Of a stretch of 64,000 nt of DNA, positions 22,541 to 32,859 are shown in pieces. Position numbers and translations under genes: made by a program. The notes below the pieces were generated by a model. The model was not told the origin of the DNA and ran no database searches. It saw only the letters and a program-made list of their open reading frames with translations. Source of the DNA: Porpolomopsis calyptriformis (Eukaryota; Basidiomycota; Agaricomycetes; Agaricales; Hygrophoraceae). The stretch covers positions 1,860,001 to 1,924,000 of the forward strand of contig OX621167.1 of NCBI GenBank assembly GCA_951640195.1, given 5' to 3'. Position 1 is the first letter of the stretch, and the number at the start of each line of letters is the position of its first letter.

Positions 22541-24948
22541 ATGCGTTTTTTCAAGGCGTTCAGTCTCCTTCATCGAAGAACTAAATCAGATAGCGCCATC
22601 GTCCAGGACGTACCGAAAGCCTACGTCCGCCCGCTCTCTTTTACCGCTGGGCAGTCCGACAGGCAGGTCCTTTCGGACAACGACCCCTTTGGAGCGTTTG
22701 TCTCTTTTAATTCGCCGACAACGCAGGCTTTCATCCCATTGGTGACTTCTGCTCCCCCCGCCGCCGATCGTTCTTCGCTCGTCATCCTCGACACCCGCCT
22801 TCGCCATCTCGAGTCTGAGAACGCCGAACTCAAGTCTACCAATAAGACTCCCGCAGTCCTCTGCGAAAGGATCCATGTCCTCGAAGCAGAGATCGCCGAG
22901 TTGAAACGCCGCAGCCTCTCACTCGCACTCACAACTCGTATAGATGAGCTCGAACTCGAAAAGAGACAACTGAACTCTACCATTCAAGTCCTCCTCACCA
23001 CGGTCACCGAACTCAACGAAGACGCTACCAAGACTCGCTGCGACCTCCACGACCTGCACATGCACGATATTCACTTACGCAGACAAGCCAAGGAAGACGA
23101 AGAAGAGATCGAGAGACTCGAGGCAAAGTTGGCTCAATATGTCAAGTTTATTGGAATGATGGTCGATATCGGTCTCCACGAGGCCGTGCTCAGTCGGGCA
23201 TGCACAGCGCTCAAAGCTGGGGAAGATGCGGACGAAGCCTTGATAGATTCAATCAAAGAGGCAGCTGCTAACCCTGCAAGTCCTTGGTCAAAGATCGTCC
23301 CCGCGGTCACAGGTCCTCGCACGTCAGATGAATACCTCTCAGCTATCGGACTTACACTTAAACTGAGGAGGGAGGTCAAGGACTCGAAAAAGGTGACCAA
23401 ATTCTGGAAACGCATTGCAAAGGAGGCATCGGATCATGCTCACATCTTCACGCCTTCTGTTTCGAACATCTCATCCATTCGTGAACAACTCGGCGAAGAG
23501 AGGCAGACAGCTGTCGACGATTTACTTCTCCAACTTCGATCAGGCAACTATCCTCGCAGGCTAAAGCGCAACAGTCACTTGGATTCCGAACCAGAAACCT
23601 CCAAAGCTGTCGATGTTGTCAACACGCGGCCTTCATCCCTTGTACTCAGCTCAGTTTCCGACTTGTCAACCATACGCCAGCAATCTATCACCATTTGTGA
23701 CACCGTGTCGACCTCCCGTGATTCCTTGTGCACTGTCCGAGGCCCCTACGTCCCAAACCTCGCACCCCTCGCGAGCGATTCCTTCAAAGAGGAGTTGGCC
23801 ACCAGCCACCTCTACAAGCATGTCGTTACCTCAACCACCAAACAGCAATCACGCGTCGTCCTAGGCGAGCTAGACAGAAACCGTCAAGTCAACAAGGCCA
23901 GTCTTCCTACCTCGAATTCGACCACGAGTCAGGGGTCGAAACGTTCGGCGAAGACACTAGAGAAGCGGCATGGGATGCTGGTGACGGAGAGTCTTAGGAC
24001 CATTCAAGTGCGTGAATTTTCTGCATCTCTGGTGGATCGGCTGATCTCATTTGCGATCCGTAGGCTGCATATACTCCCGCCAGCCGAGCTTCCCCCCTCG
24101 CGCATTCTCCCACCAAGGCACCCTCTACTGATCCATTCGCTGAAGCGCTGTCAAAGGCGCTCCTTGCCATTAACCAAGAACGACAACAGAAACCTGATCC
24201 CTGTCGGATATCTTCTGACGGGGCAACATTTGATAACTCATCGTTCAGCCGCTTAGTGCCTTCTGTGACCGGCGATCCGTACACGGAACCCTGGGCTACG
24301 TTCAACACACCAAGTGGGTCAGGTTGTTTCAAAGAGACGGATCAGAATGATATCACCGTGCGCTCCCTTGGAAAGATCAGCGAAGAATCCGGAAGTTGTG
24401 GCATTTCGACCTCCGGAAGTCTCGATCACATCAACGCAACTGAGAACGGGAACGACGGGAGCGATCGCCCGCACTGTTCAGATACCACTCTGGCCTCCCC
24501 CCACCCTGGCGTTGAAGAAAACCACGCCGATGATCACCTTTCGTTTGTTAACGAACCAACGACCCTTGAGCAGGTCATCGATATTTCCACTGACGCCACC
24601 TCCCCTTCGAAATCATCAGAGACGACCACGCCGGTGAAAAAATCAAGACTTCCGGTTATAAAACATTTCCGCCGTTTGTCCATGTCACCTATGGAGGTAA
24701 AGGCCGCCAAGAGTCCGAGATCACAGAAAAGCTTGGCCGTTATTAAACCCCCTGTTTCGGTCAAGAAAATGACCAAAGCCGAGTCGAAGAAACAGCCGAT
24801 CGTGTCCCGTCCTAGTCCCCTCAAAGCGACACAAGGGAATCCGAAAAGTCCTTCCCGCCTTCCGATGTTTGCAACTGGTGCTGCCAACAGTCGGATTGCT
24901 GATTCTGGTAGAAAAGCGGTCCGCCGGTTGAGTCAAATCATTTCATAG
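22541..24948 (+). CDS. Large coiled-coil protein, function unknown
   Basis: Two exons, 22541-24007 and 24064-24948; 783 aa. The N-terminal region has a heptad-rich coiled coil of about residues 85-210 (DTRLRHLESENAELKS, RIHVLEAEIAELKRR, DELELEKRQLNSTIQVLL, EDEEEIERLEAKLAQYV). A helical segment follows (FWKRIAKEASDHAHIF), then a long Ser/Thr-rich tail ending in basic PVKKSRLPVIKHFRRLSMS and KAVRRLSQIIS. The intron is fixed by frame: the downstream frame has no ATG near its start and continues LRTIQ|AAYTPASRA. No named family recognised; a cytoskeletal or scaffold role is only suggested by composition. Confidence 0.72.
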
Positions 24949-25399
24949 AATACCCTCCGCTCTACGGCCAGTCCCGGGTTTAGAACTTCCTGCGACTTTT
25001 AGATACTGTACTTGTAGTGTATATTGCCATGCACATATTTTCAATAAAAAGGAATTAGGATCATGGCTAAATTGCAAGGAGTGAGTTGAGGAGATCAGAG
25101 GGGTCTCCTCATCAGTTGTGAAACGTTCCAGGCAACATCTGTTATGGATACACCCTTGCAATGCAATGGCATCCACTCTGAGTTGAGGAACAGCAATTGC
25201 CATTCCAAGGTCATTATATAAGGTCATCGATAAGTCCATCGATTTCTGCCTTTGCTTCCAACCACCACCTGCAAGACAGGAAGATTTTCCCGACCACAGA
25301 CATGACCAGGTAGGTACCAAATTTTCACAAAACTTGAAGCCGCATAAACAGGAGACGAAAAACAGAACCCACAAAGAGGCATCGTCGATCGGGCACGAC
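24949..25399. other. Spacer and promoter of BTB gene 1
   Basis: No gene. The last ~190 bp (from about 25210: ATATAAGGTCATCGATAAG ... CCAACCACCACCTGCAAG) is repeated upstream of BTB genes 2 and 3, so the duplicated unit includes the promoter. Confidence 0.55.
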
Positions 25400-26359
25400 A
25401 TGGGGTCTGAGGATGAAATCCGGACAGCAGAACCACCCTTCGATGACGATGAAGCAGACATCATCATTCGTTCATCGGATAATGTCGACTTCCATGTGTT
25501 CAGCCTCTTCTTGAAGTATTCTTCCATCGTTTTCCGAGATATGTTTCATGTGGCGAAAGGGAAACCGGGGAGGGAGGAGTCGAAGGGAGGTTTGCGAGTT
25601 ATCCAAACGGAAGAGAGTGCTGCGACCTGGAACGTCATACTTCACCTTGTATATCCGACGTGGGGAACGGACCCTCTTCCCCCGATCTCCTTGGATGAGG
25701 TCGTCGCCATTTTGGATGCATCCAGGAAGTATGAGATAGAAGGAGTGGAAAAAAGACTTCGTAAAGAGCTTATCGCGCCGCGCCTCTTGGAAACAGACCC
25801 GATACGCGTGTTTGCCATAGCATATACTCGTGGATTGGAGGCAGAAGCAAGAGTGGCCGCAAAACAGACGTTGCATCGGCCGATCCTCGGAAATTCCTAT
25901 GTGCCTGAGCTAGAAAGTCTAACGGCAGGCGTTCACTATCGGCTGATGGAATACCACCAGCAATGTTGCAAGGTGGCTAGCGATGTGACCCAAAACACGT
26001 CATGGATGAAGCAGACGCGTAATCAGTGGCGATGCGGGGGATCATGCGGGGTTGGATATTTCGTGGCAGAGTATGGGTCAATTTGGTTGTGTGAGTATGT
26101 GCAAGCTGCAGAGGCAGCATTGAAAGTTCGCCCTTGTGCTGCAACGGTTATCGACCCCGAATTGACGAACGCAACCTTAAAGAAGGCGACCTCGTGTAGC
26201 GAATGCCGTGTTAAGGCCATCATCAACCTGAAAGGGTTTTGTGAAAAGTTCGCCGCAGAGGTTGAGAAAGCGACTTCACAGGTCAGTGAAATTCCTGTTT
26301 GCAATCAATCCTCCTTTTCTGATGGTACGGCTCAGGTCGTGCTCGATATCAAGCTGTGA
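25400..26359 (+). CDS. BTB/POZ domain protein, paralogue 1 (intact)
   Basis: Exons 25400-26281 and 26336-26359; 301 aa. The N-terminal BTB domain (about residues 20-125) starts DADIIIRSS-type (here EADIIIRSSDNVDFHVFSLF), then SSIVFRDMFHVAKG, LHLVYPTWGTDPLPPISLDE and a helical back half with EVEKATSQ. The second exon codes only VVLDIKL. The ATG at 25400 is supported by MGSEDEIRTAEPPFDDDEAD. This is the expanded Agaricomycete class of short BTB proteins, presumably protein-protein adaptors; their targets are unknown. CRD1 begins 56 bp after its stop codon. Best preserved of the three local copies. Confidence 0.82.
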   Translation: MGSEDEIRTAEPPFDDDEADIIIRSSDNVDFHVFSLFLKYSSIVFRDMFHVAKGKPGREESKGGLRVIQTEESAATWNVILHLVYPTWGTDPLPPISLDEVVAILDASRKYEIEGVEKRLRKELIAPRLLETDPIRVFAIAYTRGLEAEARVAAKQTLHRPILGNSYVPELESLTAGVHYRLMEYHQQCCKVASDVTQNTSWMKQTRNQWRCGGSCGVGYFVAEYGSIWLCEYVQAAEAALKVRPCAATVIDPELTNATLKKATSCSECRVKAIINLKGFCEKFAAEVEKATSQVSEIPVCNQSSFSDGTAQVVLDIKL

Positions 26360-26415
26360 ATGATTTTCCGTATGTGTTCAGTATGTAGTCTGTATTTGGT
26401 TCGTGTATCTACAAC

Positions 26416-27474
26416 ATGCACCACTTGGGTGTCCGATGTCTCTTCCATCGTGCCCTTTCGCCTCGGTTTCGGTCTGCCAGATTGCTTTTGAAGGGTACGC
26501 CTGTTGCTCGCGAACGACTTTCAGCCTTTGCCCCCAGATCGTCAATCCTTAGCCGGAATAAACATGATCTGTCCCGCGCCCAGTCCTCCAAAGAGCCACC
26601 CTCCCGAGAGAATATATACACAATCCCAAACCTTTTGACGCTCTCCCGCATGTTAGCTTGTCCCGTCCTGGGTTGGTCAATTTTGAAGAGCGATTTTTAT
26701 CTCGCGACGTCACTGCTCTTGTATGCAGGATTTACTGATCTGGTTTGTCTGTTTGGATATAAGACTCCTCATTCACTTGAACATATTCCCAAGGCTGACG
26801 GGTACCTGGCCCGACGATACAACATGCGATCGGTTATTGGGACGATCCTCGATCCAGCTGCCGACAAGGTCCTCATGACAACCTTGACCATAACACTGAC
26901 GATGAAGGGTTTATTACCTGGTATGTCCATTTCTTCTTTACTATCTACCTGCTCACTATCTGTCTAGTCCCTCTTGCAGTCGTGGTACTAGGCCGCGATA
27001 TTCTCTTGAGCCTTTCGGCCTTTTATATTCGCTACACCTCACTACCTCAACCAGTAAGTCTTTTTTTGTTGTTTGATGTCCTGAGGGTTTCATTTTCGCC
27101 AGAAAACCTTCTCTCGATATTGGGATTTTTCCATCCCATCTGCCGAAGTTCGGCCAACAAGTATCAGTAAGGTCTGTTCACCATCCTCTACCGCGTCATC
27201 CTCGATATTTACCCACTATTTAGGTAAACACCGTCCTTCAGTTGGTCCTCATGGGGTCAACAACAATTAGTCCCATCGTTCCACTGAACATCAGTCATCT
27301 TCTTCAATGGCTACAGTATGTATATTGCTAACCCTCGTTCCATATTTTATCAATCCTCTTACCAGATGGATCGTCGCAACAACTACTGTTTCCAGTGGTC
27401 TTTCCTACGTCTTTTCTAAAGATGCAATTCGTATCGTATCGCAGAGTCGCAGACCAAAACCGCCACCTTTTTGA
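26416..27474 (+). CDS. CRD1: Cardiolipin synthase (CDP-alcohol phosphatidyltransferase)
   Basis: Mitochondrial inner-membrane enzyme that joins CDP-diacylglycerol and phosphatidylglycerol to give cardiolipin. Exons: 26416-26742, 26794-26920, 26968-27053, 27103-27171, 27224-27315, 27366-27474; 269 aa. An Arg-rich N-terminus fits a mitochondrial presequence. NIYTIPNLLTLSRM opens the domain. The CDP-alcohol signature is complete: D111-G-x2-A115-R116-x8-G125-x3-D129-x3-D133 (ADGYLARRYN ... GTILDPAADK). Later membrane segments include VVVLGRDILLSLSAF. A degenerate second copy lies at about 31.95-32.74 kb, so this appears to be the functional copy in the window. Confidence 0.93.
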
Positions 27475-27512
27475 CAACCATCTACTGGCTTTCACGCAAC
27501 ATGTAAATTATC

Positions 27513-28640
27513 CTATACAAATGAGTATCGACAAGAGACATGGTCCAGATGGCACTGGTCGTTCTCTTGTCGCTTCTGCTCAACTGACAATTCTCTCAAC
27601 GGTACATGTTGGCTTCGAGTTGAGCAATCACCACCATATATTTTACAACTCTGACAGACCTGTCTTTCATTGCCATCGGCAGTTCTGTGGATCCCATGCA
27701 ATTTCACTTTGCCACGACACTTTTGGCATCTGACTCTTTCAAGATGGTCAAGTCGTCGAGCTTCTCTCTGGCAACCTCTTCCTCCAACCAAACTATCCTA
27801 CAGTGCGCATCTTCAAGTTTGGTGGTTAGACCCACGACACCTGGATCCGCGTCCTCGAGTTGATTATCCTCATCTCGTTGGCGTGGCTAAGATCTGCTGC
27901 AAACGAGACTTTTCAGCTATAAGAGGTCCTACAGCAGAATCTGGCGCCGTGTTATTCAACCACGACAGCTATTGCAGGAATGTCAGCTAAATCCTCAAGG
28001 CGCACGTCACACGCACGTCTCATAATGGACCCCGGGGTCTTTGGAGCTCGAATAGACATCGACAAGACGTGATGATGAATAGGCGATATTTCGCTGGGGT
28101 TGGTGATCTTGTTAGGAGTGCCATTGCTATCCCGAGGGCCTTGACTCTCTCTATCAACTCGTGCTTCTCCATCTCCAGCAACTCAATCCTGGTATCTTTT
28201 GCCTTCTCCATAGCTTTCCGTGCGGGTGACTGATTGAGCAATGTCGTCAATCGAGCAATTTCCTTATTCGCGTTGTCCAGCTCATCCTCCGGCGCCTCGA
28301 AGTCGACATCACATTTCGTCCCTTGGAGGGCTCCATTCGACGCCCAGAAATCTCGCGCTGCAGGCATCATCTTTTCGGCGGCATCCAAGGCATCCAGGTT
28401 CTCAATCCACTTGATCGCGCCTTCGGCACCTCCCGCCGTGTATGTCTTGGCGATCCCCAATTTTCCGGAACTCTCCTATGCCGATTCCAGCTCGATCAAC
28501 TTCGCCCTTAACTTGTCCTCGAGGCATTCCGCACTCCTTCTCTTCCTTCTCGAGTTCATCGACCCCTCCATAAAACACCCTTGCCTGTGTCATGCCCAAT
28601 TAAGCCTCGATGCACCAACCTTGTCTCGCAGCAGCCGAGT
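27513..28640 (-). pseudogene. Fragmented duplicate of the PACT-domain spindle pole gene
   Basis: Pieces match the intact gene at 32.9-38.4 kb. ERVRCQKCRGKVKLHGI (about 27.7 kb) corresponds to EKVRCQKCHGKVDLRAI there, and at 28.1-28.3 kb NKEIARLTTLLNQSPARKA is near-identical. Order and strand are the same, but large parts are missing, including everything downstream of the CQKC exon (the PACT region) and most of the N-terminal half; frames are broken at several points. It directly follows CRD1, as the intact gene follows the decayed CRD1 copy. Confidence 0.85.
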
Positions 28641-28950
28641 GTCTTGAAAGACGCGTTGGGCTTTCTGACAAAGATGGGAACCCTAATAACAAATCTAAGG
28701 AAATATTGAAAGGGTCGGAAAGGGTAAATAGATAGGCCCGAGGGTCTTCTAAACTGTGGTCGTGGTCGATCCATCCGCAAATTTATATATAACTTCATCG
28801 ATAGGATTTCCGTCGCTCAACCACCCGCAGGAAAGGTATTCCTTAACACGCATGCCCAAGTAGGTGCCAAATCTTCATGACACTTGAGTCTGCGTAAACA
28901 AGAGATAAAAAAACAGAACACACCAAGAGGCATCATTGATCGCACACGCC

Positions 28951-29826
28951 ATGGAGTCTACAGCCGAAATCCGAACAGCGATAACGACGAGGCAGATGTT
29001 ATCATTCGCTCATCGGATGATGTCAACTTCCATGTGTTCAGTTTCTTCTTGCGTGCACTCTTCCTTCGCTTTCCGAGATATGTTTCATATGGCGAAAGGG
29101 GAACTGGGAAGGGAGGAATTGAAGGAAAGCTTGCCAGTCACCCGCACAGAAGAGGTCTGGGACATTTTACTTCGTCTCGTATATCCCACGTATGGAACAG
29201 ACTCCTTCCAATCTCGTTGGATAAGCTCACCACCGCTTTGGAGGCATCCAGGAAGTATGGAGTGGAAAGAGGGCTTCGCAAAGAACTTATTGCGTTGCGC
29301 TTCGTGGAAACAGAGCCGATACAAGTGTTTGCCATCGCGTATGCTCATGGATTGGAGGCAGAAGCGAGAGTTGCTGCAAAACGAACGTTGCATCAGCCGA
29401 TCCTTGAAAATTCCCGTGCGCCTGAGTTAGAAAGTATCACCTCAGGCATTCTCTATCGACTTCTGGAATACCATCGTCAATGTGGCAAGGTGGCAAGTGC
29501 AACCTGCTGGACTCGTCAATATCCCAGTACCGAGAAGAGGTGCAAGGTGGAATCCTACCCGAGACAGCCAAAATGGTTGCCTGCCTATTCAAAAGCTGCC
29601 TTGACGGCACCGGAAACTTGCCCATGTGGCGCATCAGTTATTGACACCAAATTCACAATTTCAGCACTAACAGACGTGATATCATGCAACCATTGCCGCT
29701 TCAAGGCCATTGCTCACCTGGGGGAGTTGAGGAAACAGCTCGCTGCAGAAGTTGAGATGGCTACTTCACAGGTCAGTGTTTACAATCCTAATTTCGGCTC
29801 AGGTTATGCTAAACATCAAGTTGTAG
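28951..29826 (+). pseudogene. BTB/POZ protein, paralogue 2 (frameshifted)
   Basis: The ancestral start is kept at 28951 (MESTAEIRTA) but the frame breaks before the BTB core, which continues as DEADVIIRSSDDVNFHVF in another frame. A second shift near 29055 moves SSFAFRDMFHMAKGEL into yet another frame, and a third near 29205 restores the original one (LPISLDKLTTALEASRKYG). The remainder is open through EVEMATSQ and the terminal mini-exon 29803-29826 (VMLNIKL). The two BTB-core shifts compensate each other, so a long frame exists, but it has no ATG at the right place and a scrambled core. It could be a recent pseudogene. Confidence 0.75.
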
Positions 29827-30948
29827 TATGTTCAAATAAGGCTGATAGGGCCACTCTGTGGCAAAACCCGCTACCGGTATTCTCAAATTCCATTTTGCAA
29901 AAAAGTAAAGTTATGAAAGGCAGCAAAAATATGCATAGGAGCGCAGTTGCCCTAGCATTGCTATTCAAGTCAACCAAAACCATTTATATACATATCGTAC
30001 ACAACACTGTAGTCGAGACAAGTTAAATTTCGTGTACCAATCCTAATCACATAATAAATAAGATTTTGGAACATGTTAGCTGTCACAGACGAAAATCAGG
30101 CAAAACTCGCATCTTTTTGATAATGAGATGGTAAGTGCGAGATCTGTTTTCCTCTCTATCTCTTGGCCTCCGACTCGTAGGTGTGGTGGGCTTGGGGGTT
30201 CGAATGCTCCATCTGCCAGAACACATAAGACAACAAGTCACTTGTTGTCAAGCCGGTGATCAATGCGGACAATGCGGAGAATAAAAACACGTGACAATGG
30301 ACAGATCGTTGAATCTACAGCGAGTTTTAGTACCCAAGTGGATTCTAAGACCCACTACCTACGGTAGCGGGAATGTTGACAAGCATGACTGTAGGAGCAG
30401 CTATGACAGTTATTGAAAGACCGAGAACATCAGAACTAGATTTAGCGCCGTTCTTCGACGGCAGTGAACCTTGTTGCCAAAAGGGTGATTGAAATACAGG
30501 ATTTATTCGTCGGCAATTATATAGAAACAGAACGATGGTGGAGAGATACGCAGCTATCCATTAGAAAGATTCTAGCAATGAACTCATGGGCGTCCCAGCG
30601 AGACGTGAAAGACTCCCACGAAAAAATGCACGGTCCCTCATAATTGTCAGTTGTGAGTGACCTTGTTTGCACCAAGGTTATGGGGAAAAATGACAAACCT
30701 ACTAATTATGGAGAGATGGAGAGATAAATATGCTGGAGCTGTGGTTGATCAATCCATTATATAAGTCCATCGATAAGCTGATTGTTTTCTATTGCTGTCG
30801 CTTCCAACCACCACCTGCAAGAAAGGAAGATGGATGTTCTTCAGTAGGTGCCAATTCTTCACGAAACTTGAAGCCATGTAAAGAGTTGAAAAATAGAACC
30901 TCACCAATCAAACTCACCTTGGGGTCTGTAGGCGAAAACCAAAAAGCA
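29827..30948. other. Spacer between BTB copies, promoter of BTB gene 3
   Basis: No gene. The last ~190 bp repeats the promoter block seen before BTB gene 1 (TATATAAGTCCATCGATAAG ... CCACCTGCAAG). The rest (about 30.03-30.72 kb) is unique within the window, with no open frame of interest. Confidence 0.5.
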
Positions 30949-31867
30949 ATGCCACCGTTCGATGATGATGAAGCAAACATCATCATTCGCTCATCGGATG
31001 ATGTCGACTTCCATGTTTTCAGTTTCTTCTTGAAGTATTCTTCCACCGTTTTCCAATCTATTTTCCGTGTGCCAAAAGTGAAACCAGAGGGGAGGAAATC
31101 GAAGGAAAGCTTGTCAGTCATCTGCACAGAAGAGACTGCTGCTACCTGGGACATTTTACTTCGCCTCATATATCCAACGTCTGGAACAGACCCGCTCCTT
31201 CCACTCTCCTTGGATGAGCTCACCACCGCTCTGGAGGTATCCAAGAAGTATGGGATGGAAAAAGTGGAAAAAAGGCTTTGCGCAGAACTTATCGCGCTGC
31301 GATTCCTGGAAACGGAGCCCATACGTGTGTTTGCCATAGCATGTAGTCATGGATTGGAGGCAGAAGCAAGAGTAGCCGCAAAACGAACGTTACGTCGACC
31401 GATCCTTGGGAATTCCTATGTGCCTGAGTTAGAAAATATCACCGCAGGCATCTACCATCGTCTGCAGGAATACCACCAGCAATGTGGCGAGGTGGCGAGT
31501 AATGTGACCCGCGACCTATCGTGGATAGACAGATATCAAACGCGTCACTCTCACTGGCCGCAGTGGCGCTGTGGAAACTCTGGATGCACATGGTGGTTGG
31601 ACTATATGGAATCTACAGAGGCAGCACTGAAAGTTCGCCCTTTTGGCGCAACAGTATTCGACTCCCAGTTGACAAACGCAGCATTAACGGGAGCGGGTTC
31701 GGGTTCGTGCAAGACTTGCCTCCGCAAGGCTATCGCCAACCTGAAAGGGTTTGGGGAAAAGCTCGCTGCAGAAGTCGAGAAAGCAACTTCAACAGTCAGT
31801 CAAGTTCCTGTCCGAAATTCCACTTTGCTGACAGCCAGCTCAGGTTGTACTCGACATCGAGTTGTGA
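30949..31867 (+). CDS. BTB/POZ domain protein, paralogue 3
   Basis: Exons 30949-31794 and 31844-31867; 289 aa. BTB core: EANIIIRSSDDVDFHVFSFF, SSTVFQSIFRVPKVKPEG, LLRLIYPTSGTDPLLPLSLD. The C-terminal half keeps EVEKATST and the mini-exon VVLDIEL. The ATG used by paralogue 1 (ACATGGGG) is TTG here (CCTTGGGG), so the first available Met is 12 residues further in. An upstream in-frame ATG at 30730 would add about 73 residues of promoter-derived sequence and is less likely. Followed by a decayed CRD1 copy. Confidence 0.72.
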
Positions 31868-31949
31868 ATGTAGTCAGTATCACATGTGTTCGAATCGTAT
31901 GCCTGTATTTGGATTACTTAGCTTTACCCGTCTACATCGATCTGTCCCG

Positions 31950-32740
31950 CACCCAGTCAACCAAAGAATTGCCCGGGAAAATATATATATTATTCCAAAC
32001 CTTTTAACACCCTCCCATCTTACCTTGTCCTGTCCTGTGTCCTGGGTTGAAGAGCAATCTTTGTGTTGCAACCTCACTGTTCTTGAACACAGGATTCGCT
32101 GATCTGGTCTGTCCATATGGATACAAGTTGACCGAACCGCTGATGGGTACTTGGCTCGACGGCATCACATGTAATTGGTTATTGGGACCATCCTCGATCC
32201 AGCCGCCGACAAGGCCCTACATGACAACCTTGACCACAGCCCTGATGATGAAGGGTTTATTACCTGGTGTGTCCCTCTGTCTCTTCTTTACTACTTATCT
32301 ATTCACCATAATTCTAGTCCCTTTTACAGTCGTGGTACTGGGTCCCTGAGTCTTTCGGCCTTTGATATTCGCTGCACCTCACTACCTCACCTGGTGGCTA
32401 CAGAGTTTTATTTCCCCCAAGAAAACCTTCTCTCGGTATTGGGACTTTTCCATCTCAAGTTCAGCCAACTAGTATCAGCAAAGTCTGTTCACCATCTACC
32501 GCGTCATCCGCCACTATGTAGGTAAACACTGTTCCTCATGGGGTCCACAACGATTAGCCTCATCGTTCCATTGAACATCAGTCATCTTAAATGGCTACGG
32601 TATGTATATTGTTAACCCTCATCCCATATTTTATCAATACTCTTACCAGATCGATCATTGCAACAGCTATCATTTTCATAAGGATTTTCCGTATCGTATT
32701 CCAATATCGCAGCCGAAACCACCACCTTTTGACACCCATC
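31950..32740 (+). pseudogene. Decayed duplicate of cardiolipin synthase
   Basis: Matches CRD1 at 26.4-27.5 kb in order. ENIYIIPNLLTPSHLT is followed by out-of-frame remnants, then GTILDPAADKALH after a frame change. The GYLAR segment is present as TGGGTACTTGGCTCGA, but a stop (CACATGTAA) follows. The N-terminal ~130 bp is missing, and the region after VVVLG is cut by a stop. It cannot encode a working enzyme. Confidence 0.87.
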
Positions 32741-32859
32741 TATTGGCTTTCACGCAACGTGTAAATTATTCTATCAGCGGCAGACATACAAATGAGTATT
32801 GACAGTATAATAAAATAATTGACGAGATGGTACAATACAAGGTCCTGAAAGCAAAAAAC

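Noticed and set aside
30150..30230. tRNA-like B box (GGTTCGAATGC)
   Set aside because: No matching acceptor or anticodon stems or A box could be built around it.
30730..30948. Upstream in-frame ATG extending BTB3 by 73 residues
   Set aside because: The extra sequence corresponds to promoter DNA shared with BTB1 and BTB2 and has no counterpart in their proteins.
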